NCBI RefSeq assembly: GCF_000768705.1 | Contig: NZ_AVPJ01000006.1 | Coordinates: 186,001-250,000 of the forward strand | From: Knoellia sinensis KCTC 19936 | GTDB taxonomy: Bacteria > Actinomycetota > Actinomycetes > Actinomycetales > Dermatophilaceae | Length of the DNA stretch: 64,000 nt | Direction of reading: 5' to 3' | In this document: positions 34,867 to 42,009 of the stretch, piece by piece | Layout of the letters: every line of letters starts with the position of its first letter | Numbering within the stretch: the first letter of the stretch is position 1 | Notes under the pieces: model-generated | The model's input: only the letters and a program-made list of their open reading frames with translations | Told to the model about the DNA's origin: nothing | Database searches by the model: none | Translations under genes and position numbers: made by a program

Positions 34867-36111
34867 GTGATCTCGTGGCCGCCCCCGTTCCTGCCCGCCG
34901 TCCCCGGTGAGGGCACTCCGCTTCAGCTGCACGACACGAGCTCGGGCGAACTCCGGAGCATCGCTCCGGGTCCCGCCGCCCGCCTCTACGTCTGTGGGAT
35001 CACTCCCTACGACGCCACGCATCTCGGTCACGCGGCGACCTATGTCGCGTTCGACCTGGTGGGTCGCGTGCTTCGAGACAACGGCCATGACGTCCACTTC
35101 ACCCAGAACGTCACCGACATCGACGACCCGCTCCTCGAGCGGGCTGAGCGCGATGGGATTGAGTGGCGGGATCTTGCCGCCAAGGAGGGTGACCTCTTCC
35201 GCGAGGACATGACCGCACTCCAGGTCGTCCCGCCGCAGAACTACGTGGGCGTGGTCGAGGCGATGCCGACCATCGCGGACCTGGTGCGGCGCACCATCGA
35301 GAGCGGCACGGCATACGAGCTTGCGAACGACGACGCGGAAGGTCCGGATCTCTACGTCGACCTGTCCAAGGTGCCCGGGTTCGGGCAGGTCTCCGGCTGG
35401 AGCCGCGACGAGATGCTCGCGGTGTTTGCCGAGCGTGGGGGAGACCCTGACCGGGTGGGCAAGCGTGACGCCCTGGACCCGCTGCTCTGGCGTGCCGCGC
35501 GAGAGGGGGAGCCGTCCTGGGAGTTCGACGGCATCCCGGCGGGTCGTCCGGGATGGCACGTCGAGTGCACAGCCATCGCCCTGGATCGACTCGGGCTGCC
35601 GATCGACGTCAACGGCGGCGGCTCTGACCTGATCTTCCCGCACCACGAGATGACGGTTGCGCAGGCGAGCGCGATCGGCGTGGGGGAGTACGCCCGGGTC
35701 CACGCTCATGCCGGAATGGTCGGTCTCGACGGACACAAGATGAGCAAGTCCCGCGGCAACCTCGTCCTCGTGTCGCGGCTGCGCGCCGACGGTGTCGACC
35801 CCATGGCCATCCGGCTGCTGCTGCTCGCGCAGCACTACCGCACCGACTGGGACTACACCCCGGAGTTGCTGGAGGCCGCTCAGGCACGACTTGAGCAGTG
35901 GCGCGAGGCATTGTCCGTCAACGCCGCACCCTCGACTGACGAGGTTGTCGCCGCGATCAGGGCCGGACTGTCGAACGACCTTGATGCTCCGTTCGCCCTC
36001 AGTGCCGTCGACGACTGGGCGGTCCGCACTCTGACCGAAGGCGGCGACGACCCGAGCGCTCCGGGCGTCTTGGCGCGCGTGCTCGACGCTCTCCTCGGCG
36101 TCCGCATCTGA
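34867..36111 (+). CDS. mshC: mycothiol ligase MshC
   Basis: A 414-residue enzyme that joins cysteine to GlcN-Ins in mycothiol synthesis. It has the class I tRNA-synthetase fold of CysS: YVCGITPYDATHLGHAATY (zinc Cys and HIGH-like block), FTQNVTDIDDPLLERA, and KMSKS at 291-295. The N-terminal MISWPPPFLP is typical of MshC rather than CysS, and the short C-terminus fits. Mycothiol is restricted to Actinobacteria, which supports the taxonomic reading. Confidence 0.95.
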   Translation: MISWPPPFLPAVPGEGTPLQLHDTSSGELRSIAPGPAARLYVCGITPYDATHLGHAATYVAFDLVGRVLRDNGHDVHFTQNVTDIDDPLLERAERDGIEWRDLAAKEGDLFREDMTALQVVPPQNYVGVVEAMPTIADLVRRTIESGTAYELANDDAEGPDLYVDLSKVPGFGQVSGWSRDEMLAVFAERGGDPDRVGKRDALDPLLWRAAREGEPSWEFDGIPAGRPGWHVECTAIALDRLGLPIDVNGGGSDLIFPHHEMTVAQASAIGVGEYARVHAHAGMVGLDGHKMSKSRGNLVLVSRLRADGVDPMAIRLLLLAQHYRTDWDYTPELLEAAQARLEQWREALSVNAAPSTDEVVAAIRAGLSNDLDAPFALSAVDDWAVRTLTEGGDDPSAPGVLARVLDALLGVRI

Positions 36112-36154
36112 TCCCGGTGGCAGTCGTCGGCTGGGTCGGCCCCTCGCGCTCTGC

Positions 36155-36176
36155 CTGAGGCGCTAGCGGACCTCAG
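36155..36176. terminator. hairpin between convergent mshC and PAC2 genes
   Basis: CTGAGG (36155-36160) and CCTCAG (36171-36176) pair, with a self-complementary CGCTAGCG in the loop. The right arm contains the PAC2 stop codon. Confidence 0.4.
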
Positions 36177-37018
36177 TCGTCGAGCCCGCGCTTGCGCAGG
36201 TAGCGCTCGAACTCCTTGGCGATGGCGTCGCCCGTGGCCTCGGGGAGTTCGGCGGCGTCCTGGGCTTCTTCGAGTGATTCGACGTACTCGGCCACCTCCG
36301 AGTCCTCCGACGCCAGGGCGTCGAGCCCGTGCTCCCAGGCACGCGCATCGTCGTCGAGACCCGCGTGGTCGATGGCGGCGTCAAAGAGCCCCTCGAGGGT
36401 CGAGACCATGGCGCGGGTCGCCTTGGGCGATGGCGTGTGGTGCGCGTAGTGGGGGACCGCCGCCCAGATCGAAATGGAACTCACGCCCATCTGGACGGCC
36501 GCGTCGGCGATGACACCGACGATGCCGGTGGGGCCCTCGTAGGTGCTGGACTCGATGTCGTGCCGGTGGCGCGTGTCCTCATGGTCGGACGTCGCCGTGA
36601 CCTGGATGGGTCGCGTGTGGGCTACGTCTGCCAGCAGGGCGCCCAGGGTGATGACCGTAGTGACGTCGGCCGCCTGGGCCAGCTCCATGAGCTCGATGGC
36701 GAAGGCACGCCATCGGAAGGAGGGCTCCACGCCCTGGACGAGGATGACATCACGACCGATCGGGGTGTCGGTCGCCACGAGGATCCGGGTTGTGCGCCAA
36801 CTGATACGGCGTCGCCCGCCCTCGGACACCACACGCGGCCGGTTGACCTGGAAGTCGTAGTAGTCCTCCGGGTCCAGAGCGGCGACGGGCTCTGCGTCCC
36901 AGATCTGCGCCAGGTGTTCGATCACGCCGCTCGCGGCCTCACCAGCATCGTTCCAGCCCTCGAACGCCGCGATCATGACGGCGTTCTCCATCTCGGGCAG
37001 GTCGTCCAGCTCGATCAC
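36173..37018 (-). CDS. PAC2-family protein
   Basis: A 281-residue protein of the proteasome-assembly-chaperone-2-like family (AVMIAAFEGWNDAGEAASGV, EPSFRWRAFAIELMELA, WAAVPHYAHHTPSPKATRAM), with an acidic C-terminal helical part. In Actinobacteria a homologue (Rv2125 position) is linked to the proteasome region; an assembly role is suggested by name only. I start at the GTG at 37018, which has GAGGAGG 5 bases upstream; an in-frame ATG at 37045 lacks one. Confidence 0.85.
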   Translation of the reverse strand: MIELDDLPEMENAVMIAAFEGWNDAGEAASGVIEHLAQIWDAEPVAALDPEDYYDFQVNRPRVVSEGGRRRISWRTTRILVATDTPIGRDVILVQGVEPSFRWRAFAIELMELAQAADVTTVITLGALLADVAHTRPIQVTATSDHEDTRHRHDIESSTYEGPTGIVGVIADAAVQMGVSSISIWAAVPHYAHHTPSPKATRAMVSTLEGLFDAAIDHAGLDDDARAWEHGLDALASEDSEVAEYVESLEEAQDAAELPEATGDAIAKEFERYLRKRGLDD

Positions 37019-37043
37019 GCATCCTCCTCGGGTGTCACTGTCC

Positions 37044-37049
37044 ACCCTA
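37044..37049 (-). promoter_or_regulatory. -10 box of the PAC2 gene
   Basis: TAGGGT on the minus strand, leaving a leader of about 19 bases with the GAGGAGG ribosome binding site. It is back to back with the HAD gene promoter. Confidence 0.5.
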
Positions 37050-37053
37050 TTCG

Positions 37054-37059
37054 TAGACT
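37054..37059 (+). promoter_or_regulatory. -10 box, leaderless HAD gene
   Basis: TAGACT, 6 bases before the ATG at 37066. Confidence 0.55.
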
Positions 37060-37065
37060 CGCGGC

Positions 37066-37773
37066 ATGACGTTGCCTGCTGCGGTTCTCTGGGACATGGA
37101 CGGGACCCTCGTCGACACCGAGCCCTACTGGATCGCTGCCGAGCACGACATCGTGGAGGAGCACGGGGGTGTCTGGTCCGATGAATTCGCCCATCAGCTC
37201 GTCGGCAATGACCTCATGGTGAGTGCCGAGTTCATCCGCGAGAACTCGCCCATCACCTGGTCCCCCGAACGGATCATCGACGAGTTGCTGGTGCGGGTCA
37301 CCGCGCAAGTGCGTGAGCATGTCCCGTGGCGCCCGGGAGCCCGCGAGTTGCTCGCGTCGCTCATCGAGGCCGGGGTTCCCAATGCCCTCGTGACGATGTC
37401 GTGGCGCTCGCTGGCCACTGCAGTGGTCGATGCCCTGCCCGACGGAACCTTTGCCGTGCTCGTCACCGGCGACGAGGTCGAGCACGGCAAGCCGCACCCA
37501 GAGCCGTATCACGCCGCAGCGCGCCTGCTCGGCGTCGAGGCCAGGGACTGCATCGCCATCGAGGACTCGCCGACTGGAGTGCGCTCGGCCGTGGCGGCGG
37601 GCGTGCCGACGATCGCGGTGCCCCACGTCGTGCCCGTGCCGATCCTGCGCGGGGCCGTGCAGCTGCCAAGCCTGCGCGGCCTGACTCCGCACGATTTGGT
37701 GTCAGTCGTCGCCGACGAGCGCCTCGCCCGTGACGCTCGGGTCGAGGACGAGGCGACCGGCGTCGGCAGGTAG
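37066..37773 (+). CDS. HAD-superfamily hydrolase, subfamily IA
   Basis: A 235-residue phosphatase/phosphoglucomutase-like protein. Motif I is DMDGTLVDTEP, motif II is in LVTMSWRS, motif III Lys in GDEVEHGKPHPEPY and motif IV IAIEDSPTGVRSAVAAG; a helical cap lies between I and II. Substrate unknown. The last 72 bases overlap the convergent RecB-like gene. Confidence 0.9.
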   Translation: MTLPAAVLWDMDGTLVDTEPYWIAAEHDIVEEHGGVWSDEFAHQLVGNDLMVSAEFIRENSPITWSPERIIDELLVRVTAQVREHVPWRPGARELLASLIEAGVPNALVTMSWRSLATAVVDALPDGTFAVLVTGDEVEHGKPHPEPYHAAARLLGVEARDCIAIEDSPTGVRSAVAAGVPTIAVPHVVPVPILRGAVQLPSLRGLTPHDLVSVVADERLARDARVEDEATGVGR

Positions 37774-38547
37774 GGGAGGGGGGGTGCCGCCCCATTCGGG
37801 ACACAACTCCCTGAAGTCGCACCAGTCGCACAACTTGGAGGTGCGGGGCCGCCAGTCACCGGTCTCACTGGCACGCACGATGGCCTGCCACACTGCCTTG
37901 ACGTTGCGCTCGAGCCCGACGAGGTCGTGCTCGTCCGGCTCGTAGCGGACGATCTCACCGTTGCCGAGATAGACGAGCTGGAGTTGCTTCGGGATGACGC
38001 CACGTTGGCGCCACAGCACCAGCGCATAGAACTTCATCTGGAAGAGGGCTTTGCCCTCGAACGCCTCGTGGGGTGACCGTCCGGTCTTGTAGTCCACGAC
38101 GCGCATGGCGCCGTCAGGGGCGATGTCGAGCCGGTCGACATAGCCACGCAATGTGAGCCCGTCGACCTCGGTCTCGACATAGAGTTCGCGCTCGGCCGGC
38201 TCCAGCCACTGAGGGTTCTCGAGCGTGAACCAACGCTCCACGAGTGCCCCGGCCGCCTTGAACCAGCCGTCCTCGTCGAGGCTCTCGTCGTCCTCGATCA
38301 TGGTCGCGAGTTCCGGGCGCTCCTCGACGAGGCTCGCCCACCGCGGCTCCAGAAGGGCGAGGGCTGCATCGGGTGTGCGTTCCGCTGCGGGCAACTCGAA
38401 GAGGTGCTCAAGCACCTCGTGGACCAGGGTCCCGCGTGCGGCAGCCGGCGACGGGGGGCCATCGAGCTTGTCGATCGTCCGGAAGCGGAAGAGCAGCGGG
38501 CACTGTTTGAAGTCCGCTGCGCGGCTCGGGGACAGGGCGGGGACCAT
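37702..38547 (-). CDS. RecB-family exonuclease, single domain
   Basis: A 281-residue PD-(D/E)XK nuclease of the Cas4/RecB-C type. An N-terminal Cys (FKQCPLLFRFRTIDKL), the catalytic DYKTGRSPHEAFEGKALFQM, and a C-terminal CDWCDFRELC triple form the four-Cys iron-sulfur cluster seen in such nucleases. M. tuberculosis has one at the same position (Rv2119). No helicase partner nearby. The start at 38547 is fixed by a leaderless -10 box that overlaps a GTATGCCG motif. Confidence 0.88.
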   Translation of the reverse strand: MVPALSPSRAADFKQCPLLFRFRTIDKLDGPPSPAAARGTLVHEVLEHLFELPAAERTPDAALALLEPRWASLVEERPELATMIEDDESLDEDGWFKAAGALVERWFTLENPQWLEPAERELYVETEVDGLTLRGYVDRLDIAPDGAMRVVDYKTGRSPHEAFEGKALFQMKFYALVLWRQRGVIPKQLQLVYLGNGEIVRYEPDEHDLVGLERNVKAVWQAIVRASETGDWRPRTSKLCDWCDFRELCPEWGGTPPPLPADAGRLVLDPSVTGEALVGDD

Positions 38548-38554
38548 GGACGAC

Positions 38555-38560
38555 ACCGTA
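38555..38560 (-). promoter_or_regulatory. -10 box, leaderless RecB-like gene
   Basis: TACGGT on the minus strand, 7 bases before the ATG at 38547. Its TAC belongs to the CGGCATAC copy at 38558-38565. Confidence 0.5.
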
Positions 38561-38599
38561 TGCCGTCGCACTGACACGCACGCGCCTCACCTCAACACC

Positions 38600-38674
38600 C
38601 CGACTGCTTGCCCCGGACTGCACTGAGATGAGGGCGTCGGCCGAAGAACCGTGCAGTGCGGGGCAATCAGTCGG
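38600..38674. repeat. 24-bp imperfect inverted repeat, 22 of 24 matching
   Basis: Arms at 38600-38623 and 38651-38674 with a 27-base loop. Mismatches are at arm positions 8 and 17. The right arm, read on the minus strand, carries ACTGATTGCCC, the same 11-base core found in the four repeats around the AbiEi-like gene at 51.5-52.8 kb. It lies just after the MerR gene stop (38679), so it could terminate that gene, but no T-run follows. Confidence 0.75.
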
Positions 38675-38678
38675 CCTT

Positions 38679-39482
38679 TCAGCTGACGGGCTGCTGCAGC
38701 TCGGTGACCCAGGAGTCCGGGTCGTCCTGCGGCGTCGAGATGTAGACCTCCCGGCAACGATCCGTGGGGGAGAGTCCTGCCGCCCCGATGTATTGCATCA
38801 GGGCCTGCCACGTGTCGCCGATCGTCTCCATCGACCCGTGGTGGACGACGGTCACGGCCCGTGCGGAGGCGGGCAACGTCTCCACCTCGTAACCGGGGAT
38901 GGACTCGTTGGCCGCGAGCGGCATACCGGCCGCGAAGCGGAGCGTGTCCGCATCGCCGTCATACCAGGCGACAGTGGGCTGCTCGACGTCGAGGCCGGCG
39001 CGGCCCGCGTCGGTGAGCAACGCCGCGAAGAGCGGTCCGATGGCAGGACCGATCTGGGACTGGTCGGTGGCTGTCCCAGTGCGTTGCGCGAGCGTGAGCT
39101 CTGGCAGCGGCTTGGTGATGAACTTGAGGTCAGTCATGGTGTGCTCCTTCTCGATGGTCCGAAGGCGACGCTCGATCTCGGCGAGGCGGGTCTGGTCCTC
39201 CTCGATGCGTGCAGCGACCTGGCTGCGGCGCAGCGCCAGCATGGCTCGGAGCTCGTCCGCCGAGACATCGGCGTCGAGGATCGGTCCGATCTCGGAGAGA
39301 CCGAACCCGAGGTCCTTGAGAGCCACGAGCCGGTTGAGCCGACTGAGCTGCTCAGCCGTGTAGCGCCGGTAGCCGCTGTGCCCATCGACCGCAGCGGGCA
39401 CGAGCAGCCCGAGCGCGTCGTAGTGGCGCAGCATCCTCACGGATACCTGGCCATGGAGGGCGAACTCACCGATGCCGAGCAC
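38679..39482 (-). CDS. MerR-family regulator with GyrI-like effector domain
   Basis: A 267-residue activator/repressor. Residues 1-75 form the winged helix (GEFALHGQVSVRMLRHYDAL, YRRYTAEQLSRLNRLVALKD), then a coiled coil (about 85-115), then a GyrI/BmrR-like ligand-binding domain (about 117-267) that would bind hydrophobic or cationic drugs. GTG start with GAAGGGA upstream. The neighbouring MFS exporter at 39600, same strand, is a plausible target together with the MarR gene. Confidence 0.87.
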   Translation of the reverse strand: MLGIGEFALHGQVSVRMLRHYDALGLLVPAAVDGHSGYRRYTAEQLSRLNRLVALKDLGFGLSEIGPILDADVSADELRAMLALRRSQVAARIEEDQTRLAEIERRLRTIEKEHTMTDLKFITKPLPELTLAQRTGTATDQSQIGPAIGPLFAALLTDAGRAGLDVEQPTVAWYDGDADTLRFAAGMPLAANESIPGYEVETLPASARAVTVVHHGSMETIGDTWQALMQYIGAAGLSPTDRCREVYISTPQDDPDSWVTELQQPVS

Positions 39483-39544
39483 GAGGGTCCCTTCGTTCCT
39501 GGTCTCGTCCCCGGGTCCAGCGCCCGGGCGACACCGTCAGCAGA

Positions 39545-39569
39545 CAGCCTGACACCGTGTGAGGGTCAA
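39545..39569 (-). promoter_or_regulatory. possible MerR-type autoregulated promoter
   Basis: On the minus strand TTGACC (39564-39569) could be a -35, followed by a near-palindrome TGACCC...GTGTCA spanning the spacer, as in MerR-controlled promoters. A good -10 box is not obvious, so this is tentative. Confidence 0.35.
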
Positions 39570-39599
39570 GCCTCTTTCACCGTATGCCGTCCGCTCGCC

Positions 39600-40859
39600 T
39601 CAGGCGGCGAGGACTGTCTCGTCGTCCAAAGCGGTCGACGGCGCGTTGCGCGCCATGTCGCTGGAGCGCATCACGGCCCGGAGCCGCCACGCGGCGTACA
39701 CCGCGAGGAGACTGATCGCGAGATGGAGTCCGAGGAACCCGTTGGCGAGGCCCGCCCCCAGGAGAGCACCGGCAACGAGCGGGCCGAGGGCCGAGAACGT
39801 CGTCTGCAGTGCGGCGAAGATCCCGAGGGTCTGGCCGACCATTCCTGCCGGGGCAAGTGAGGCGGTCAGCGGGTTGAGGACAGGGCTGTACATCGTCTCG
39901 CCCACGGCGAAGATTCCGAACGTCGTGACGAAGAGCGCGGCGGCGATACCGGGTGCGAACTGTGCGGTCGAGAGGACGAGCCACGACACGACCCAGATGC
40001 CGCCGACAGCCATGAGCAGGGTGGGTGCACTGCGGTTCGCGGTGAGCCTGACGACGACGACCTGCAGGGCGACGATGACGATCGAGTTGACGGCTGCCGC
40101 AGTGCCGACCCCGGCTGGGTCGACATTGAGCTCCGTGAGCGCATAGGCGGGCAGCCCGGATTCGAACTGCGCATAGAACCCGAGGGCGAGAGTGACGGTG
40201 ATGACCGCCGTCCAGCGCAGCGCCGGTGTGGCGAAGATCGCTCGCAGGGACTCGCGAGGGCTGGCGGCGGAAGGTGCCTCGGTCAGGGCGTCACTGCCCG
40301 CGTGGAGATCCGCGCCCCGGCCTGCCAGCCCGATGATGAGTGAGGAGATCGCGAATCCTGCTGCGGCGGTGAGGAATCCGAGGTCGAGTCCCTGAGGGTT
40401 CTTCAGATCCACCAGATGTCCGGCGATGTACGCGCCTGCGGCCATGCCGAGGGCCTCACCCGTGAACTTGTAGGCGAAGATCTTGCGGCGGTCGTTGCTC
40501 GGAACCCAGCGGAGCACGAGGACCTGCTTGGCGGGAACCGCCGCGGTGAGCCCGAGGCCGAAGACGAACATGCCGGCGAGGAACGCCTCGCGAGTGTCGA
40601 CGAGGACAAGTGTGCCCACGCCGACCGCACCGACGAGTTGTGCCAGAACCGCGACGGTGACCGGGTTGAAGCGATCGCTGAGGCGTCCGGCGATCGGGGC
40701 CGCCACGAGCGCGCCGATGGAGAACAGGGAAGAAGCCGCGGCGGCGACGAAGGCACCCCACGCACGAGTCTCCGCGGCGTACGCGTACTGGAAGGGCAGG
40801 ACGGCTCCCCAGCCGAGCATTCCGATGGATGACGCGAGGACGAGGAGTTTTGCGCGCAT
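39600..40859 (-). CDS. MFS exporter
   Basis: A 419-residue membrane protein with about 12 hydrophobic segments and the MFS loop 2-3 motif GRLSDRFNPVTVAVL after TM2. The start at 40859 (MRAKLLVLASSIGMLGWGA) puts TM1 at the N-terminus; the longer frame upstream has no homology-like features. It is divergent from a MarR gene with a dense operator array in between, which makes drug or toxic-metabolite efflux under MarR control the likely role. Confidence 0.87.
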   Translation of the reverse strand: MRAKLLVLASSIGMLGWGAVLPFQYAYAAETRAWGAFVAAAASSLFSIGALVAAPIAGRLSDRFNPVTVAVLAQLVGAVGVGTLVLVDTREAFLAGMFVFGLGLTAAVPAKQVLVLRWVPSNDRRKIFAYKFTGEALGMAAGAYIAGHLVDLKNPQGLDLGFLTAAAGFAISSLIIGLAGRGADLHAGSDALTEAPSAASPRESLRAIFATPALRWTAVITVTLALGFYAQFESGLPAYALTELNVDPAGVGTAAAVNSIVIVALQVVVVRLTANRSAPTLLMAVGGIWVVSWLVLSTAQFAPGIAAALFVTTFGIFAVGETMYSPVLNPLTASLAPAGMVGQTLGIFAALQTTFSALGPLVAGALLGAGLANGFLGLHLAISLLAVYAAWRLRAVMRSSDMARNAPSTALDDETVLAA

Positions 40860-40937
40860 GACGAGTTCACACCCTTCAGGTGGTGGAGGTTGGGGGTTCG
40901 GAACGAGCCTTCCCGTGGAGGCTTCGATGCCAAGATA

Positions 40938-40978
40938 TTCGAACTCGAAGGTTCGACATCGAAAGATTAGCATTCGAA
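40938..40978. promoter_or_regulatory. MarR operator array of TCGAA/TTCGA half-sites
   Basis: Alternating half-sites TTCGA, TCGAA, TTCGA, TCGAA begin at 40938, 40945, 40952 and 40959, exactly 7 bases apart, and another TTCGAA starts at 40973, two steps further. The skipped place holds the -10 boxes of both divergent genes (TAATCT minus, 40964-40969; TAGCAT plus, 40968-40973). Binding by the adjacent MarR protein would block both promoters. Confidence 0.75.
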
Positions 40979-41000
40979 GCTCGTTATGCAACACTGGGCC

Positions 41001-41510
41001 ATGGCCCGACGCACGAAGTCCGCTGCACAACAGCACGCCGACGCCGTGGCGGCCTATGTCGCGGCCGGTGGTGAAGAGTCCGTGCAGCGCGTCATCACCG
41101 CGCTCTACGGTGTGACGAAGAAGCTCGACCAGTGGTACGCCCGTCAGCTCGCGGACCTAGACCTGACCCAGGGGGAGTGGGCCGTCGTCGCCGCGTTGGC
41201 CAAGGCGGGTGAAGAGAGCCTGACGCCGAGTCAGCTCGCCGAGCACACAAGCGTGGCCCCGTCGTCGATGACGCATCGGCTCGACAAGATGGCGCAGCGC
41301 GGCTTGGTCCTCCGCCGACCGGACGCGGACAACCGCACCCGCACCTTCGTGTCCCTCACGCCGGAGGGCTGGGACCTGTTCATCCAGTCCATTCGTGAGT
41401 CGGACGTCGTCGAGAGCGACGTGCTCCGCGGCCTGACTGCAAGGGAGCGCAACGAACTGGCGCGGCTCCTCGAAGGTGTCATCGCGCACCTGGACGACGT
41501 CGAGGACTGA
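41001..41510 (+). CDS. MarR-family transcriptional regulator
   Basis: A 169-residue winged-helix repressor: LDLTQGEWAVVAALAKAG, LTPSQLAEHTSVAPSSMTHR (recognition helix) and the wing GLVLRRPDADNRTRTFVSL. I use the ATG at 41001 (MARRTKS); an upstream in-frame ATG at 40986 adds five residues. It probably represses itself and the divergent MFS exporter through the half-site array at 40938-40978. Ligand unknown. Confidence 0.9.
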   Translation: MARRTKSAAQQHADAVAAYVAAGGEESVQRVITALYGVTKKLDQWYARQLADLDLTQGEWAVVAALAKAGEESLTPSQLAEHTSVAPSSMTHRLDKMAQRGLVLRRPDADNRTRTFVSLTPEGWDLFIQSIRESDVVESDVLRGLTARERNELARLLEGVIAHLDDVED

Positions 41511-41515
41511 GTGCT

Positions 41516-41848
41516 TCACGCAATGACGTCAGGTCGAGGGGCTCCTACCGGCTGATTCCCGCCAGAAGGGTGCGTCTCCTTGTCGCACGCCAGGCGCCTC
41601 GCCCGTAGGCACAGGACGAGCATGATGCCGCACGATACGACGTAGAACGCATGCAGCGCCCAGATCGGCCCGAACGGCAGGCTGAACACATACAACGAGT
41701 AGGCCGCGTTGGCGCAGTTGATCATCAGCAGGCTCGACACGCTGTACGACGCGACATCCCGAGTTCGCAGGGCCTTTCGCAGCATCGGCAGGTTGCTGAC
41801 CGCGAAGACCACGGTCGAAAGCGTGCCTGCGAGGAGCGGGATGTCCAT
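41516..41848 (-). CDS. small three-helix membrane protein, PQ-loop/SemiSWEET-like
   Basis: A 110-residue protein with three hydrophobic helices and the pattern SNLPMLRKALRTRDVASYS after helix 1, which resembles the PQ-loop repeat of SemiSWEET transporters although the Pro-Gln pair is Leu-Pro here. A polar tail of about 25 residues follows. A sugar-transport role is only suggested by fold. Start fixed by a leaderless -10 box. Confidence 0.65.
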   Translation of the reverse strand: MDIPLLAGTLSTVVFAVSNLPMLRKALRTRDVASYSVSSLLMINCANAAYSLYVFSLPFGPIWALHAFYVVSCGIMLVLCLRARRLACDKETHPSGGNQPVGAPRPDVIA

Positions 41849-41855
41849 ACCTCGA

Positions 41856-41861
41856 ACAGTA
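41856..41861 (-). promoter_or_regulatory. -10 box, leaderless PQ-loop gene
   Basis: TACTGT on the minus strand, 7 bases before the ATG at 41848. Confidence 0.5.
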
Positions 41862-41993
41862 GGAGCGGTAGGGAGTCGCCGCGTCGACCGAACAACGCAA
41901 CCTCGTTGGCCGACCCCCGTGGGTAGAAGTGTGCAGACGCGCGGATCGGGATCCAACCCACGGCGGCACATGGACCCGCTGGCCGGGTCGAGT

Positions 41994-42009
41994 TCGGATC
42001 AAGATCCGA
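41994..42009 (-). terminator. short palindrome after the LuxR gene
   Basis: TCGGATC-aa-GATCCGA is a perfect 7-bp inverted repeat ending one base before the LuxR stop codon. The loop is very small and no T-run follows, so termination is uncertain. Confidence 0.35.
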
